64,000 bases of DNA from JAAYAY01 sp964563135 (lineage in GTDB: Bacteria; Planctomycetota; Planctomycetia; Pirellulales; Thermoguttaceae). The stretch is taken from positions 33,358 to 97,357 of the forward strand of contig CAZLWV010000005.1 in the NCBI GenBank assembly GCA_964563135.1, given 5' to 3'. Within the stretch, counting starts at the first letter, position 1; each line of letters starts with the position of its first letter. Position numbers and translations under genes: made by a program. Below, in pieces: positions 56,217 through 64,000 of this stretch. The notes beneath the pieces were generated by a model, which ran no database searches, was not told the origin of the DNA, and saw only the letters and a program-made list of their open reading frames with translations.

Positions 56217-57367
56217 GAGCGAGCCTCTCTGTCCGATCTGCTGCCCGCCAGGTCGCCGACGAACCGGTCGATGTGCTCGCGGGTAACGTGGGGCATGGTG
56301 ATCAGGTGGGCCGTGTCGCCGTAGACGGCCAATTGCCAGGAGCTGGCGATATCGGCCGGGGGGCGGTCAAATACCACGGTGATCGAATTCTTGTGTCGCC
56401 AGGCGTGACACCCGGCCCTGGCGATCCGGTCCACTGCGTAATCGGCCACCTCGAAACACTCCGCTACCAGCTTCCGGAATCCCTCCAGCCCGACCGTTCG
56501 CAGCGCGTACCACAGAAACAGCGGAGTGATCGCGTTGCGCGATCCCGAAAGCGTCGTGTCGAGGGTTCCCACGTACTCGATCCGGCGGGCGATCCGGTCC
56601 ACGTTTGTTTTCCGCGCCAGGGCTACCCCGCAAGGAATCGGGGAGCCGACCATCTTGTGCCCGCTGATGCTGACGCTGTCCACCCCCGCCGAAAAATCCC
56701 ACGGCTCCGGGGCGTCGACGAAGGGCAGGATCATGCCGCTCAGCGCCGCATCGGCGTGGATGTAGTGGGACTGGATCGCCAGGTCGTCGAAGATCTGCCG
56801 GATGCCGGCTATGTCGTCGACCGCCCCCTTCATCGTCGTCCCCACGTTGGCGAAAACGATCGGCGGCACGTCGCGATGAATCCGGATCGTCTCCCGCAAG
56901 TCCTCCAGATCGATCCGCCCGTCCGGGCAGCTCTTGATCATGATGTTCCGCACATGGAGGCAACGCAGGATCTTGTTGACCGAATAGTGCGTGTCTTCCG
57001 AATAATAGACCAGCCCCTCAGGAAACAACTCGCGGCCGAGGAAGATGCCGTACATGTTCCCCTCGGTCCCGCCGCTGGTCATGTAACCCCATACCTCGTC
57101 GGCAGGTCCATGGGTCAGCGTGCGGAACGTCTCCAGGACCTCGCGCTCGAACTCGTGGGTGTTCAGGTGGAAATTGCTCGGCACAAACGGGTCGCCGACG
57201 TTGTTGATCGGATAGGCGAGGAACGGGTACAGTTCGGAGTAGTCGAACCGGCTGTTGCAGGGATAGCCCACAAAATTCGAGGCCTCCTGCCGCAGCATGT
57301 CGCCAAACTCCTTCAAACGGCGCGCGTCCTTCTTCGCCAGGCGTGATTCAGTTGTTCCCTCGGCCAT
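56213..57367 (-). CDS. PLP-dependent histidine-decarboxylase-like enzyme (group II)
   Basis: 384 residues, the length of bacterial PLP histidine decarboxylases. The PLP lysine lies in SISGHKMVGSPIPCGVALAR (Lys238). The cofactor Asp and His are visible in HYIHADAALSG and EDTHYSVNK. Other family blocks are GYPCNSRFDYSELYPFL, INNVGDPFVPSNFHLNTHEF and the phosphate loop TSGGTEGNMYG. The substrate is most likely histidine but this is inference. A serine or another aromatic amino acid is possible in related group II enzymes. It precedes the ACT gene with a 4-base overlap. Confidence 0.85.
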   Translation of the reverse strand: MAEGTTESRLAKKDARRLKEFGDMLRQEASNFVGYPCNSRFDYSELYPFLAYPINNVGDPFVPSNFHLNTHEFEREVLETFRTLTHGPADEVWGYMTSGGTEGNMYGIFLGRELFPEGLVYYSEDTHYSVNKILRCLHVRNIMIKSCPDGRIDLEDLRETIRIHRDVPPIVFANVGTTMKGAVDDIAGIRQIFDDLAIQSHYIHADAALSGMILPFVDAPEPWDFSAGVDSVSISGHKMVGSPIPCGVALARKTNVDRIARRIEYVGTLDTTLSGSRNAITPLFLWYALRTVGLEGFRKLVAECFEVADYAVDRIARAGCHAWRHKNSITVVFDRPPADIASSWQLAVYGDTAHLITMPHVTREHIDRFVGDLAGSRSDREARS

Positions 57368-57447
57368 CGCAGGTCCCTCGCGATTCTCTTGGCAACCGGC
57401 GCTCTCTTGCTGCGGTTCCAGCGGCCCGATCCCGTCGCAGCCGCACC

Positions 57448-57485
57448 GTCCAGCGCACGCGATTCCATCGTGTCGTGCGCTGGAC
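57448..57485. promoter_or_regulatory. 12-base perfect hairpin upstream of the decarboxylase gene
   Basis: GTCCAGCGCACG pairs with CGTGCGCTGGAC around a 14-base loop. It lies between the oxidoreductase stop (57587) and the decarboxylase start (57367). No T-run follows on either strand, so it is not a standard terminator. It could be an operator or a partial terminator. Confidence 0.5.
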
Positions 57486-57586
57486 AGGTCTCCGCAACGT
57501 CGATGCCGCGCGATACGACCTTACGGGGCCGCCGCGCTGGAAACATCTCCCGCTTCGCACTCCAGACCCGTTCCGCACCGCGGGGA

Positions 57587-58612
57587 TCACACCCGAACGG
57601 GCCGCCGCTTGACGATCGACTCGGTCTCTTTCTGGCCAAGGATGAGCGCATCCCGGGCGAGCTGTCCTGCGAGCATCTTGGAGGGCGTGCGCGTCTGGAC
57701 CGCCTTGACCGCCTCGGTCAACTCCGCCGCAAAGTCGTCCGTCTCGTCCTGCCCGGGGGTGAACTTCGGCTTGTGGACCCGCCCGTCGTCGGTCAACACC
57801 GTGACCGGCGTCTCCGTCCACGACTCGAACAGCAGCGTGGCTCGCTCCAGATGGATCTCGTAGCCGTTGGTGAATGGCCGGCCCTGCTGGTTGATCACGC
57901 CGCTCGTGGCCGTCACCACCAGCGAAGGATCGTCGAAGAAGAACTGGGTGTTGAAGTACTCGGCTACCTTGCCGCGCATCCGCCCCACGCTGCTGACCAT
58001 CTTGGGCATGCCGCAGATCATGCGAATGTAGTGGGCATCGTGGATGTGGAGGTCGATCATCGGCCCGCCGCACCCGTTGGGATCGTAAAAGTCCTTGAGC
58101 CAGAGCGGGTCGGAGATCACGCGCGTGAAGTTGCCCCCCAGAAACCGGCCGAACTTCCTGGTCTGGATCGTCTTCAGCGCGAACCGGTAGGCTGCGAAGA
58201 AGGGCAGTACATGGGCAATCATCAGCATCTTGCGGCACTTCTCCGCCGTCTTCACCATCCGCTTGGCATCGTCCACCGACAGCGCGATCGGCTTCTCGCA
58301 CAGCACGTGCTTCCCGGCCTGCAGGGCCGCGATCGCCGCCGCGGCATGCGCACCGGGCGGCAGACAGATGTCAATCATGTCAATTTCCGGATCGGCCAGC
58401 ATGTCGCCCAGCTCGCTGTACGTCGAGACCCCCTTGAGATTCATCCTCTTGCCCCGGGGCCCAAAATTCCCCTTGATCGCCCTCCAGTCGCCCGTGAGAC
58501 GCTCCGGGATCTTCTCGCAGATGGCCTTCACTTTCGCCCCTCGCACCTTCTCGTAGGAGAGGTAGTGAATCATGCCCATGAAACCGAGACCGCAGATTCC
58601 GACGTTGACCAT
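57587..58612 (-). CDS. Gfo/Idh/MocA-family oxidoreductase
   Basis: 341 residues. VNVGICGLGFMGMIHYLSYE is the N-terminal NAD(P) motif, MIDICLPPGAHAAAAIAALQ follows, and the EKP motif is HVLCEKPIALS. The substrate-binding domain holds GGPMIDLHIHDAHYIR, with the Asp and His that usually face the sugar. No leader peptide is present. The ATG at 58612 follows AGGAG by about 8 bases. It lies between rhamnulokinase and the decarboxylase, so it may belong with rhamnose or deoxy-sugar use. Confidence 0.88.
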   Translation of the reverse strand: MVNVGICGLGFMGMIHYLSYEKVRGAKVKAICEKIPERLTGDWRAIKGNFGPRGKRMNLKGVSTYSELGDMLADPEIDMIDICLPPGAHAAAAIAALQAGKHVLCEKPIALSVDDAKRMVKTAEKCRKMLMIAHVLPFFAAYRFALKTIQTRKFGRFLGGNFTRVISDPLWLKDFYDPNGCGGPMIDLHIHDAHYIRMICGMPKMVSSVGRMRGKVAEYFNTQFFFDDPSLVVTATSGVINQQGRPFTNGYEIHLERATLLFESWTETPVTVLTDDGRVHKPKFTPGQDETDDFAAELTEAVKAVQTRTPSKMLAGQLARDALILGQKETESIVKRRPVRV

Positions 58613-58860
58613 TGTGTGTAACTCCTGGTTGGCGGGCAGCCGGCATTTGGATTCAGTCCGTGCAACTGTCCCGCAATTAGACCACGTGTCTCCGCTCCGC
58701 TCAATGAGCCGTCCGGCCCCTGACGCTCCGAAAGAACCGCAAGGGGCCCGGTATCGGCGTCTGGAGGTCGTGCCCCGACCGCGCCCCGCCTTCCCAGGCA
58801 ACTTGTGGACTCGCTTTGGGGGGCCCAGACCCCGATTGTCCCGTCTCCGGCAACCGGCTC

Positions 58861-60348
58861 TCAGGCCAGCAACCGCTCGAACCGCCCCCACGCCTCGTCC
58901 CACGCTCCACAGTTGCGGGGCTCGTACTCCTCAACCGGGAAACTATTCCTGATGACCTCGCGGGCCTGGGCGATCCCGGCCACATCCCCGGCCGCGACGG
59001 CCTGCATCATCAGGTTGCCGATCGCCGTCGCTTCAATGGGCCCGGTCACCACGCGGCGCCCGCAGGCATCCGCTGCCGCCTGGCAGAGCTGCTTGTTCTG
59101 GGTCCCTCCGCCCACGATGTGAATCGTCCGGATCGCGCCGCCGTTGAGCCGTTCGCACATCCCCAGAACGTGGCGGAACTTCATCGCCAGGCTGTCCAGC
59201 GCGCAGCGGATCACGGCTCCCTCGTTTTCCGGCACCGTCTGGCCGGTCCGCCGGCAGAACTCGCAGATGGCATCCGGCATGTTCTTGGGCGACAAGAAGT
59301 CCTGGGCGTCGGGATTGATGAACGAAACCAACGGCCGGGCCGCACCCGACATCCCGTTCAGATCCTCCCAGCTCCAGCTCTTCCCCGCCTGATTCCACAC
59401 CTGGCGGCATTGCTGCACCAGCCACAGGCCGCAGATGTTCTTGAGCAGACGGATCGTGTTTCCCACGCCCCCTTCGTTGGTAAAATTCAACTCCATCACC
59501 TGGTCGTTGACCACCGGATGGGGCGACTCGATCCCCATCAGCGCCCAGGTTCCCAGGCTCACATAGCACCAGTCCGGCTTCTGCCCGGGCACCGAGGCCG
59601 CCGGCACCGCCATCACCGCACTGGCCGTGTCGTGCGAGCCCGGCAGAACTACCTCGGCCGACTTCAGACCGGTGGCCGCAGCCACGGCCGGGCGGAGTCG
59701 CCCCAGACTGCTGCCCGGCTGGGCAATCCGGCCCAGGATACTCGTCGGAAGTTCCATCTGCTCCAGCAGTTCCGTGGCCCAACCACCCTTCTGCGGATTG
59801 TAGAACTGGGTGGTCGTTGCATCCGTCATCTCATTGCACTTCTCCCCCGTCATCATCCAGTGAAACAGATCGGGCATCATCAGCAGCGACTGGGCAATAT
59901 CGAGAATCGGCGATTTCGCCAGCTTCATCGCCAGAAGCTGGTAGAGCGTATTGAGCTGCATGAACTGCAGCCCCGTGTTCTCGAAGATCTCCTTGCGCGA
60001 GGCCCACTTCTCCGCCCGTTCCATCATCCCGTTCGTGCGCCCGTCCCGGTAATGGAACGGATTGCCCAGCAACAGGTCGTCCTCTCCGAGTAGTCCGAAG
60101 TCGACTCCCCACGTGTCGACTCCCACGCTGCCAATCTGCCCACCATGGGCCGCCGCCGCTCGCATCCCGCTTGTCACGTGGGTCCACTGGGCCAGCAGGT
60201 CCCAGTAAAGGCTGCCGGCAACATCCACCCCCCCGTTCTCGAACCGATAGACCTCTTCCAGCGAAATCCGCTTCCCATCAAAACGGCCAACCACGTGCCG
60301 GCCGCTCGAAGCCCCCATGTCAATCGCCAAATATGCTTTCTCTGCCAT
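58861..60348 (-). CDS. rhaB: Rhamnulokinase-like FGGY carbohydrate kinase
   Basis: 495 residues, typical length. The N-terminal phosphate motif is YLAIDMGASSGRHVVGRFD. The rhamnulokinase-like blocks are VGVDTWGVDFGLLGEDD, NPFHYRDGRTNGMMERA, GLQFMQLNTLYQLLAM and DATTTQFYNPQ, with the ATP-binding region VVLPGSHDTASAVMAVPA and IHIVGGGTQNKQLCQAAADA near the C-terminus. It phosphorylates L-rhamnulose in L-rhamnose breakdown. No rhaA, rhaD or rhaT lies in the window. The ATG at 60348 starts the kinase fold, and the frame upstream is untypical. Confidence 0.85.
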   Translation of the reverse strand: MAEKAYLAIDMGASSGRHVVGRFDGKRISLEEVYRFENGGVDVAGSLYWDLLAQWTHVTSGMRAAAAHGGQIGSVGVDTWGVDFGLLGEDDLLLGNPFHYRDGRTNGMMERAEKWASRKEIFENTGLQFMQLNTLYQLLAMKLAKSPILDIAQSLLMMPDLFHWMMTGEKCNEMTDATTTQFYNPQKGGWATELLEQMELPTSILGRIAQPGSSLGRLRPAVAAATGLKSAEVVLPGSHDTASAVMAVPAASVPGQKPDWCYVSLGTWALMGIESPHPVVNDQVMELNFTNEGGVGNTIRLLKNICGLWLVQQCRQVWNQAGKSWSWEDLNGMSGAARPLVSFINPDAQDFLSPKNMPDAICEFCRRTGQTVPENEGAVIRCALDSLAMKFRHVLGMCERLNGGAIRTIHIVGGGTQNKQLCQAAADACGRRVVTGPIEATAIGNLMMQAVAAGDVAGIAQAREVIRNSFPVEEYEPRNCGAWDEAWGRFERLLA

Positions 60349-60584
60349 CGGTCGCCTTTGGTCCCTTGGAAATGTCGCCAGTGCAGCGGAAGTGTCCATC
60401 AAGGTTTGTTGCCGATCCACTCCTGGCAAATCGTGTCTCCTCCATCGTCTTTCGTCAAGCCCCGCGACCATTCCAGGGCCGCCATGCCGCAGCCCGCAAA
60501 CCGCTGCCTTCTACAGTCCTTCTGGCCTGTCGCGTCCGCCAGGCCCGCCCTTGCCGACACTCCCCAACGAATTCACATATTATC
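60349..60584. other. Divergent intergenic region between rhaB and cysH, left part
   Basis: No gene is recognised. The rhaB promoter should lie here, with nothing conspicuous. The cysH promoter region follows from 60585. Confidence 0.45.
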
Positions 60585-60613
60585 TTGACTTTGTTTATAA
60601 ACTTATGTAACAA
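60585..60613 (+). promoter_or_regulatory. Candidate cysH promoter with an overlapping dyad
   Basis: TTGACT (60585-60590) is a good -35 in a strikingly AT-rich stretch. TAACAA at 60608-60613 after a 17-base spacer, or TATGTA slightly upstream, could be a weak -10. The perfect palindrome GTTTATAAAC lies at 60593-60602 inside the spacer. It is a candidate site for the Rrf2 regulator encoded in this operon. Confidence 0.45.
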
Positions 60614-60696
60614 TTTGTCGATCGTTCAGTATAACCAGGCACCCAGGCTCCAACCGGTGCCAATCGGCCTGTACGGCAACGCCATTCTTGGTAAAC

Positions 60697-61461
60697 ATGA
60701 CTACTACTATTAGGAATGATGGACCGAACCTCGCCCCGATCGTGGTCCCTGTCGCTTCGGAGGAGAAGCTCGAGGAGCTGCGGCGCGCCAGCGCCGCCCT
60801 GGAATCCGCTTCTCCGGAGGAAATCATTACGTGGGCGGTCGAGAACCACTTTCCCAACCTGACCATGGCAACCGCCTTTGGCCCCGAAGGGTGCGTGATC
60901 CTCTCGATGCTCGCCAGAATCGAGCCCCGCGTGTACGTCTTCAACCTCGACACGGGGTACCAGTTCAAGGAGACCCTTCAGTTGCGCGACCGCATCGCCG
61001 AGCGATACGGTATCGAAGTGGCCTATGTCCGCGCCGAGCTGACGGTCGACCAGTACGAGGCCCAGAACGGTGGACCTCTGTATGATCGTGAGCCGGACCG
61101 CTGCTGCTTCGATCGCAAGGTCAGAGTGCTGCGGCAACACGTTGTGGGTTTCACGGGCTGGATGAGCGGAATTCGCCGCGACCAGAGCGCCCACCGGGCC
61201 CAGGCCCCGATTGTTGGCTGGGACAAGAAGTTCGGTCTGGTCAAGGTCAGCCCCCTGGCCAACTGGACGAAAAAAGACGTGTGGAAACGAATCACCGACG
61301 AGCAGATTCCGTACAATCCGCTCCACGATCAGGGCTATCCCAGCATAGGATGCTGGCCCTGCACCCGGGCCGTTCTCTCGGGCGAAGACGAGCGCGCCGG
61401 ACGCTGGAGCGGTACCGCCAAGACCGAGTGCGGTCTGCATACCGTCGAGGACAAGGACTGA
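60697..61461 (+). CDS. cysH: Adenylyl-sulfate reductase (CysH family, iron-sulfur type)
   Basis: 254 residues. The P-loop-like substrate region is NLTMATAFGPEGCVILSMLA. The two cysteine pairs that hold a [4Fe-4S] cluster are present: Cys136-Cys137 in REPDRCCFDRK, and Cys219-x-x-Cys222 in IGCWPC. The redox-active Cys245 lies in the TECGLH tail. The cluster cysteines indicate reduction of adenylyl sulfate directly, as in plant-type or bacterial APS reductases, rather than PAPS. The ATG at 60697 is preferred over a TTG at 60688. It is followed by the Rrf2 gene after 7 bases and by sat downstream. Confidence 0.93.
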   Translation: MTTTIRNDGPNLAPIVVPVASEEKLEELRRASAALESASPEEIITWAVENHFPNLTMATAFGPEGCVILSMLARIEPRVYVFNLDTGYQFKETLQLRDRIAERYGIEVAYVRAELTVDQYEAQNGGPLYDREPDRCCFDRKVRVLRQHVVGFTGWMSGIRRDQSAHRAQAPIVGWDKKFGLVKVSPLANWTKKDVWKRITDEQIPYNPLHDQGYPSIGCWPCTRAVLSGEDERAGRWSGTAKTECGLHTVEDKD

Positions 61462-61468
61462 CCGAACC

Positions 61469-61906
61469 ATGAAAGTCTCCGCCAAGACGGAATACGCCTG
61501 TATCGCCATGCTCGAGTTGGCCTCCTGCTTCGGATCCGGAGAGCCGGTGCGGATCCGCAAGATCGCCCAGCGCCACGACGTTCCTCCCCGTTTTCTTGTG
61601 CAGATCCTCCTCCAGCTCAAGGGAGCGGGCCTCGTCGCCAGCACCCGGGGTGCGGCCGGCGGCTACCACCTGGTCCATCCCCCCGAGACTGTCTCCCTCG
61701 GCGATGTCATGGCCGTGATCGAGGGGGCTTCCGATGGCGACAGCAAACCTGCCACCAACGCTTCCCCCGACTCGCCTGCCGTCAAGGCTTTGAATGCGGC
61801 CTGGCAGGAAGTGGCCGAAGCGGAACGCAAGCTGCTGGCAGGCATAACGTTCGCCGAACTGCTCGAACGGGCACGGGCACAGGACGAGCAGATGTATTAC
61901 ATCTGA
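61469..61906 (+). CDS. Rrf2-family transcriptional regulator
   Basis: 145 residues. The winged-helix N-terminus MKVSAKTEYACIAMLELASC is followed by VRIRKIAQRHDVPPRFLVQI, LLQLKGAGLVASTRGAAGGY and VSLGDVMAVIEGA, the usual Rrf2 pattern. There is no cysteine triad in the C-terminal half, so an iron-sulfur cluster like that of IscR or NsrR is not expected. In this it resembles CymR-type regulators of cysteine metabolism. Lying 7 bases after cysH and before sat, it probably controls this sulfate operon. Confidence 0.9.
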   Translation: MKVSAKTEYACIAMLELASCFGSGEPVRIRKIAQRHDVPPRFLVQILLQLKGAGLVASTRGAAGGYHLVHPPETVSLGDVMAVIEGASDGDSKPATNASPDSPAVKALNAAWQEVAEAERKLLAGITFAELLERARAQDEQMYYI

Positions 61907-62396
61907 TCGGCCCGGCGCATGCGGCTGCGGGCGTTCCTCGCTCCGCACGCCGGCCCCGAGTCACACGGCCCTTGACCGTCGCGGATCCTCCTTGCTACCT
62001 CCACTCCAAAGGGCATTTCGTTTGGGCACCAGTGTTGGCCCGCTTCCGTTGCCGTCTCGGTGGTCGTTGCGGCGTTCCCGCCGTCGGCCTATATTGAGGG
62101 CTTGGCCCAGAGCCGCCGCTGAGGAGGCCTCCCAAGGGCGAGCCTTGCTGGCGGCGGCAGAAGTCTTGGGACCGGCTCCACAAGATTCTGGGAGACGTCC
62201 GTCACCCAACTTGCCGAATCCCTCAGCGGACTCGTCAAAGTCTGGTCCCTTTCCGTGCCGGCAAACCGGATCCAACCTTGTTGTTGCTCCGTACCTGAAC
62301 TCGCCGGAGTCTGGCCACGTCCGGTCTCCGTAAGAGTCGGCGGCGCGTTTTCACCATCACCGTTTGCGTATTGTCCTACGAAGGAGAAATCTGTCC
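61907..62396. other. Region between the Rrf2 gene and sat, without a recognisable gene
   Basis: About 490 bases. Frames on both strands are short and unrecognisable. No dyad like the one before cysH was found. AAGGAG lies just before the sat start, so sat may have its own promoter here or be read through from cysH. Confidence 0.45.
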
Positions 62397-63653
62397 ATGG
62401 CCGATCTGATTGCCCCTCATGGCGGCTTGAGTGAACCCGTCTGCCGAACCGTCGCCGAGGACTCGCAGAGCGATTTCCTTGCGGCCGCCAGGCAATTGGC
62501 TCGGGTGCCGGTCTCCGACGCCGATCTGTCGACCGTCTATCGCTGGGGCGACGGGGGCCTGAGCCCCACGACTGGGCCGATGGATTCGGCCACCTACAAC
62601 CGGGTGCTCGACGAGTGCGTGATCGAGGTGGGCGGTAAGAAGTACGCCTGGACGATCCCGCTCTCCCTGCCCGTGACGGCGGATCTGGCCGCCAGGCTCT
62701 CGCCCGGCGAGACCGTGGCCCTCGTCAACAGCAAGGACCAGCTCGTCGGTACCCTCCAGATCAGCGACGTCTTCGAGTGGGACAAGAAGCGATACCTTTC
62801 CAAGGTCTATCTGACCGACCGCACCGATCATCCCGGGGCCGACATGGTGCTCGTCGGCGACGCCGACAAGACCCACCTGCTCGGCGGCTCGGTCCAGGTC
62901 CTTCCGCAGCCCAAGCATCCGGCCTTCGGCAAGTACGTCCTCTCGCCGCGCGAGGTCCGCAAACTCCTCGCCCAGAAGGGCTGGGAGCGGGTTGTGGCCT
63001 TCCAGACCCGCAACCCCCTGCACCGGGCCCACGAATACGCCCTGGTCTATGGCCTGGAAACGCTGCTCCGCGCCGGCTGCAACGCCGGGGCCTGCCTCAA
63101 CCCGCTCATCGGCGAAACCAAGGGAGACGACGTTCACGCCGAGGTCCGCATGAAGACCTACGAAACCCTCATCGACCGTCGCGAGCTCGGCCAGGGCGAT
63201 AGCGATCGGAAGCTCTGGAACTCTCGCGGCGAGGCCGTTCCCGACCGCGTCATCCTCCTTGGGCTCGACATCAAGATGTTCTACGGCGGCCCCAAGGAAG
63301 CCATCATGCATGCCATCTACCGCCAGAACTTCGGCTTCACCGACATCATCATCGGTCGCAAACACGCCGACGCGCCCTATCACGACGGCTCGGCAATCTG
63401 GGGCGATTTCGACGCCCAGGAGATCTTCGACAACCTGGCGGGCGATCTGAAGATCAAGCCCCTCAAAGTCGGTTTTGCCGCCTTCTACGAGTCCATCGGG
63501 CGCGTCGACCTGATGGAGAACCACGGCCAGGAGAAGCCCGTTTTCATCTCGGGCAAACAGGTTCGCGCCTCCCTCCTGGCCGGCCAGACCGTCGATCCCC
63601 GCATCATGCGCGAAAGCACCGCCAAAATCCTCATCGACGCCATGGCCAGGTAG
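62397..63653 (+). CDS. sat: Sulfate adenylyltransferase (ATP sulfurylase), single-chain type
   Basis: 418 residues, normal for the homo-oligomeric Sat/MET3 core without a fused kinase. The N-terminal pseudouridine-synthase-like domain runs to about 170. The catalytic domain includes VVAFQTRNPLHRAHEYALVY with the QTRNPxHxxH motif, GETKGDDVHAEVRMKTYETL, and IIIGRKHADAPYHDGSAIWG near the substrate site. It activates sulfate with ATP to adenylyl sulfate, the substrate of the nearby CysH. The ATG at 62397 follows AAGGAG at 8 bases. A TTG at 62364 would add 11 unlikely residues. Confidence 0.95.
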   Translation: MADLIAPHGGLSEPVCRTVAEDSQSDFLAAARQLARVPVSDADLSTVYRWGDGGLSPTTGPMDSATYNRVLDECVIEVGGKKYAWTIPLSLPVTADLAARLSPGETVALVNSKDQLVGTLQISDVFEWDKKRYLSKVYLTDRTDHPGADMVLVGDADKTHLLGGSVQVLPQPKHPAFGKYVLSPREVRKLLAQKGWERVVAFQTRNPLHRAHEYALVYGLETLLRAGCNAGACLNPLIGETKGDDVHAEVRMKTYETLIDRRELGQGDSDRKLWNSRGEAVPDRVILLGLDIKMFYGGPKEAIMHAIYRQNFGFTDIIIGRKHADAPYHDGSAIWGDFDAQEIFDNLAGDLKIKPLKVGFAAFYESIGRVDLMENHGQEKPVFISGKQVRASLLAGQTVDPRIMRESTAKILIDAMAR

Positions 63654-63801
63654 ATCCCCTCTCGCACGGGACCTGCATACCCCAATCGATGCCCCGCTCC
63701 AGCGCCCTTCGCGACGCTTGAGTGGGGCAAATTCGTCAGTGCATCCATCAGCATGGCCCGCACATCCAACTCGTCGGGACAGCAAGAAGCATTGAAAGCC
63801 G

Positions 63802-63938
63802 CCTCACCCACCCCCACACCCCTCCCGACCCCATCCGGCTTGCCGGATGGTGAGAAGGATTGACAGCTACCTCACCCACCCCCACACCCCTCCCGACCCC
63901 ATCCGGCTTGCCCGGATGGTGAGAAGGATTGACAGCTG
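63802..63938. repeat. 68/69-base tandem repeat with a hairpin in each unit
   Basis: Unit 1 (63802-63869) and unit 2 (63870-63938) are identical except for one extra C and the last base. Each holds CCATCCGGCTTGCCGGATGG (a perfect stem in unit 1). A partial unit lies just before it (ATTGAAAGCCG against ATTGACAGCTA). No gene is seen from 63654 to the window end. Confidence 0.9.
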
Positions 63939-64000
63939 CCACGCCGCTCAAACAGCAGCCAAACCGTGGGCCCTCTGTGCCCAAAGACCGTGCCCTCATG

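Noticed and set aside
1..64000. Search for tRNA, rRNA, CRISPR arrays, integrases or phage genes
   Set aside because: No cloverleaf with a GGTTCGAATCC-like arm outside coding sequence, no regularly spaced repeats, and no recombinase, transposase or phage structural motif was seen.

Overview
The window looks like a GC-rich planctomycete chromosome, probably Pirellulales-like and from a draft or metagenome assembly, because it has two runs of exactly 10 Ns (4216-4225 and 33337-33346). Planctomycete hallmarks are visible: the EDRLLLS-type N-terminal motif on a giant secreted protein, GEVED repeats, several twin-arginine-like leaders on Gfo/Idh/MocA and sugar-isomerase-fold proteins, a sulfatase remnant, and small membrane proteins of the SLTALFILTTVSAL type. 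I saw no rRNA, tRNA, CRISPR array, intact insertion sequence or phage gene.

Layout. 1-4.7 kb: the edge of an acetylxylan-esterase-like gene, a sulfatase fragment, a coupled MFS transporter / FAD oxidoreductase pair, and a convergent oxidoreductase. 5.4-10.8 kb: exported MsrA-MsrB fusion, secreted TIM-barrel protein, secreted alpha/beta hydrolase, membrane histidine kinase, and a serine beta-lactamase-fold hydrolase. 11.2-18.6 kb: a C39-like cysteine peptidase fused to a zinc peptidase, a STAS-like protein, DUF434, a PEBP protein, a CheW-REC-Hpt chemotaxis-type protein, and a YbaK deacylase. 18.6-33.1 kb: housekeeping and accessory genes (pgk, flavin reductase, HDOD, nucleoside-type MFS, a toxin-antitoxin pair, a beta-propeller protein, a Gfo/Idh/MocA dehydrogenase, two tandem paralogous membrane proteins, a PEP-hydrolase-family TIM barrel, dprA).

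33.5-54.3 kb is a single minus-strand gene for a 6,919-residue extracellular protein. It combines a metzincin-type zinc site, PPC domains, parallel beta-helix segments, about eight copies of an unnamed FEFD repeat, a choice-of-anchor-L domain, four GEVED domains, about a dozen PKD-like domains and a C-terminal Asp/Gly-rich repeat region. A promoter-like sequence and two palindromes lie upstream. Four very long plus-strand ORFs opposite it are codon-bias shadows.

55-60.4 kb: a small secreted protein, a 149-bp hairpin element, a pyridoxal-phosphate histidine-decarboxylase-like gene overlapping a double-ACT gene, a Gfo/Idh/MocA oxidoreductase and rhamnulokinase. 60.6-63.7 kb: an assimilatory sulfate module cysH - Rrf2 regulator - sat, with an AT-rich dyad at the cysH promoter that is a candidate regulator site. 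The window ends in a 68-bp tandem repeat. At least three families of short dispersed intergenic repeats run through the first 24 kb. One of them abuts start codons in two places.
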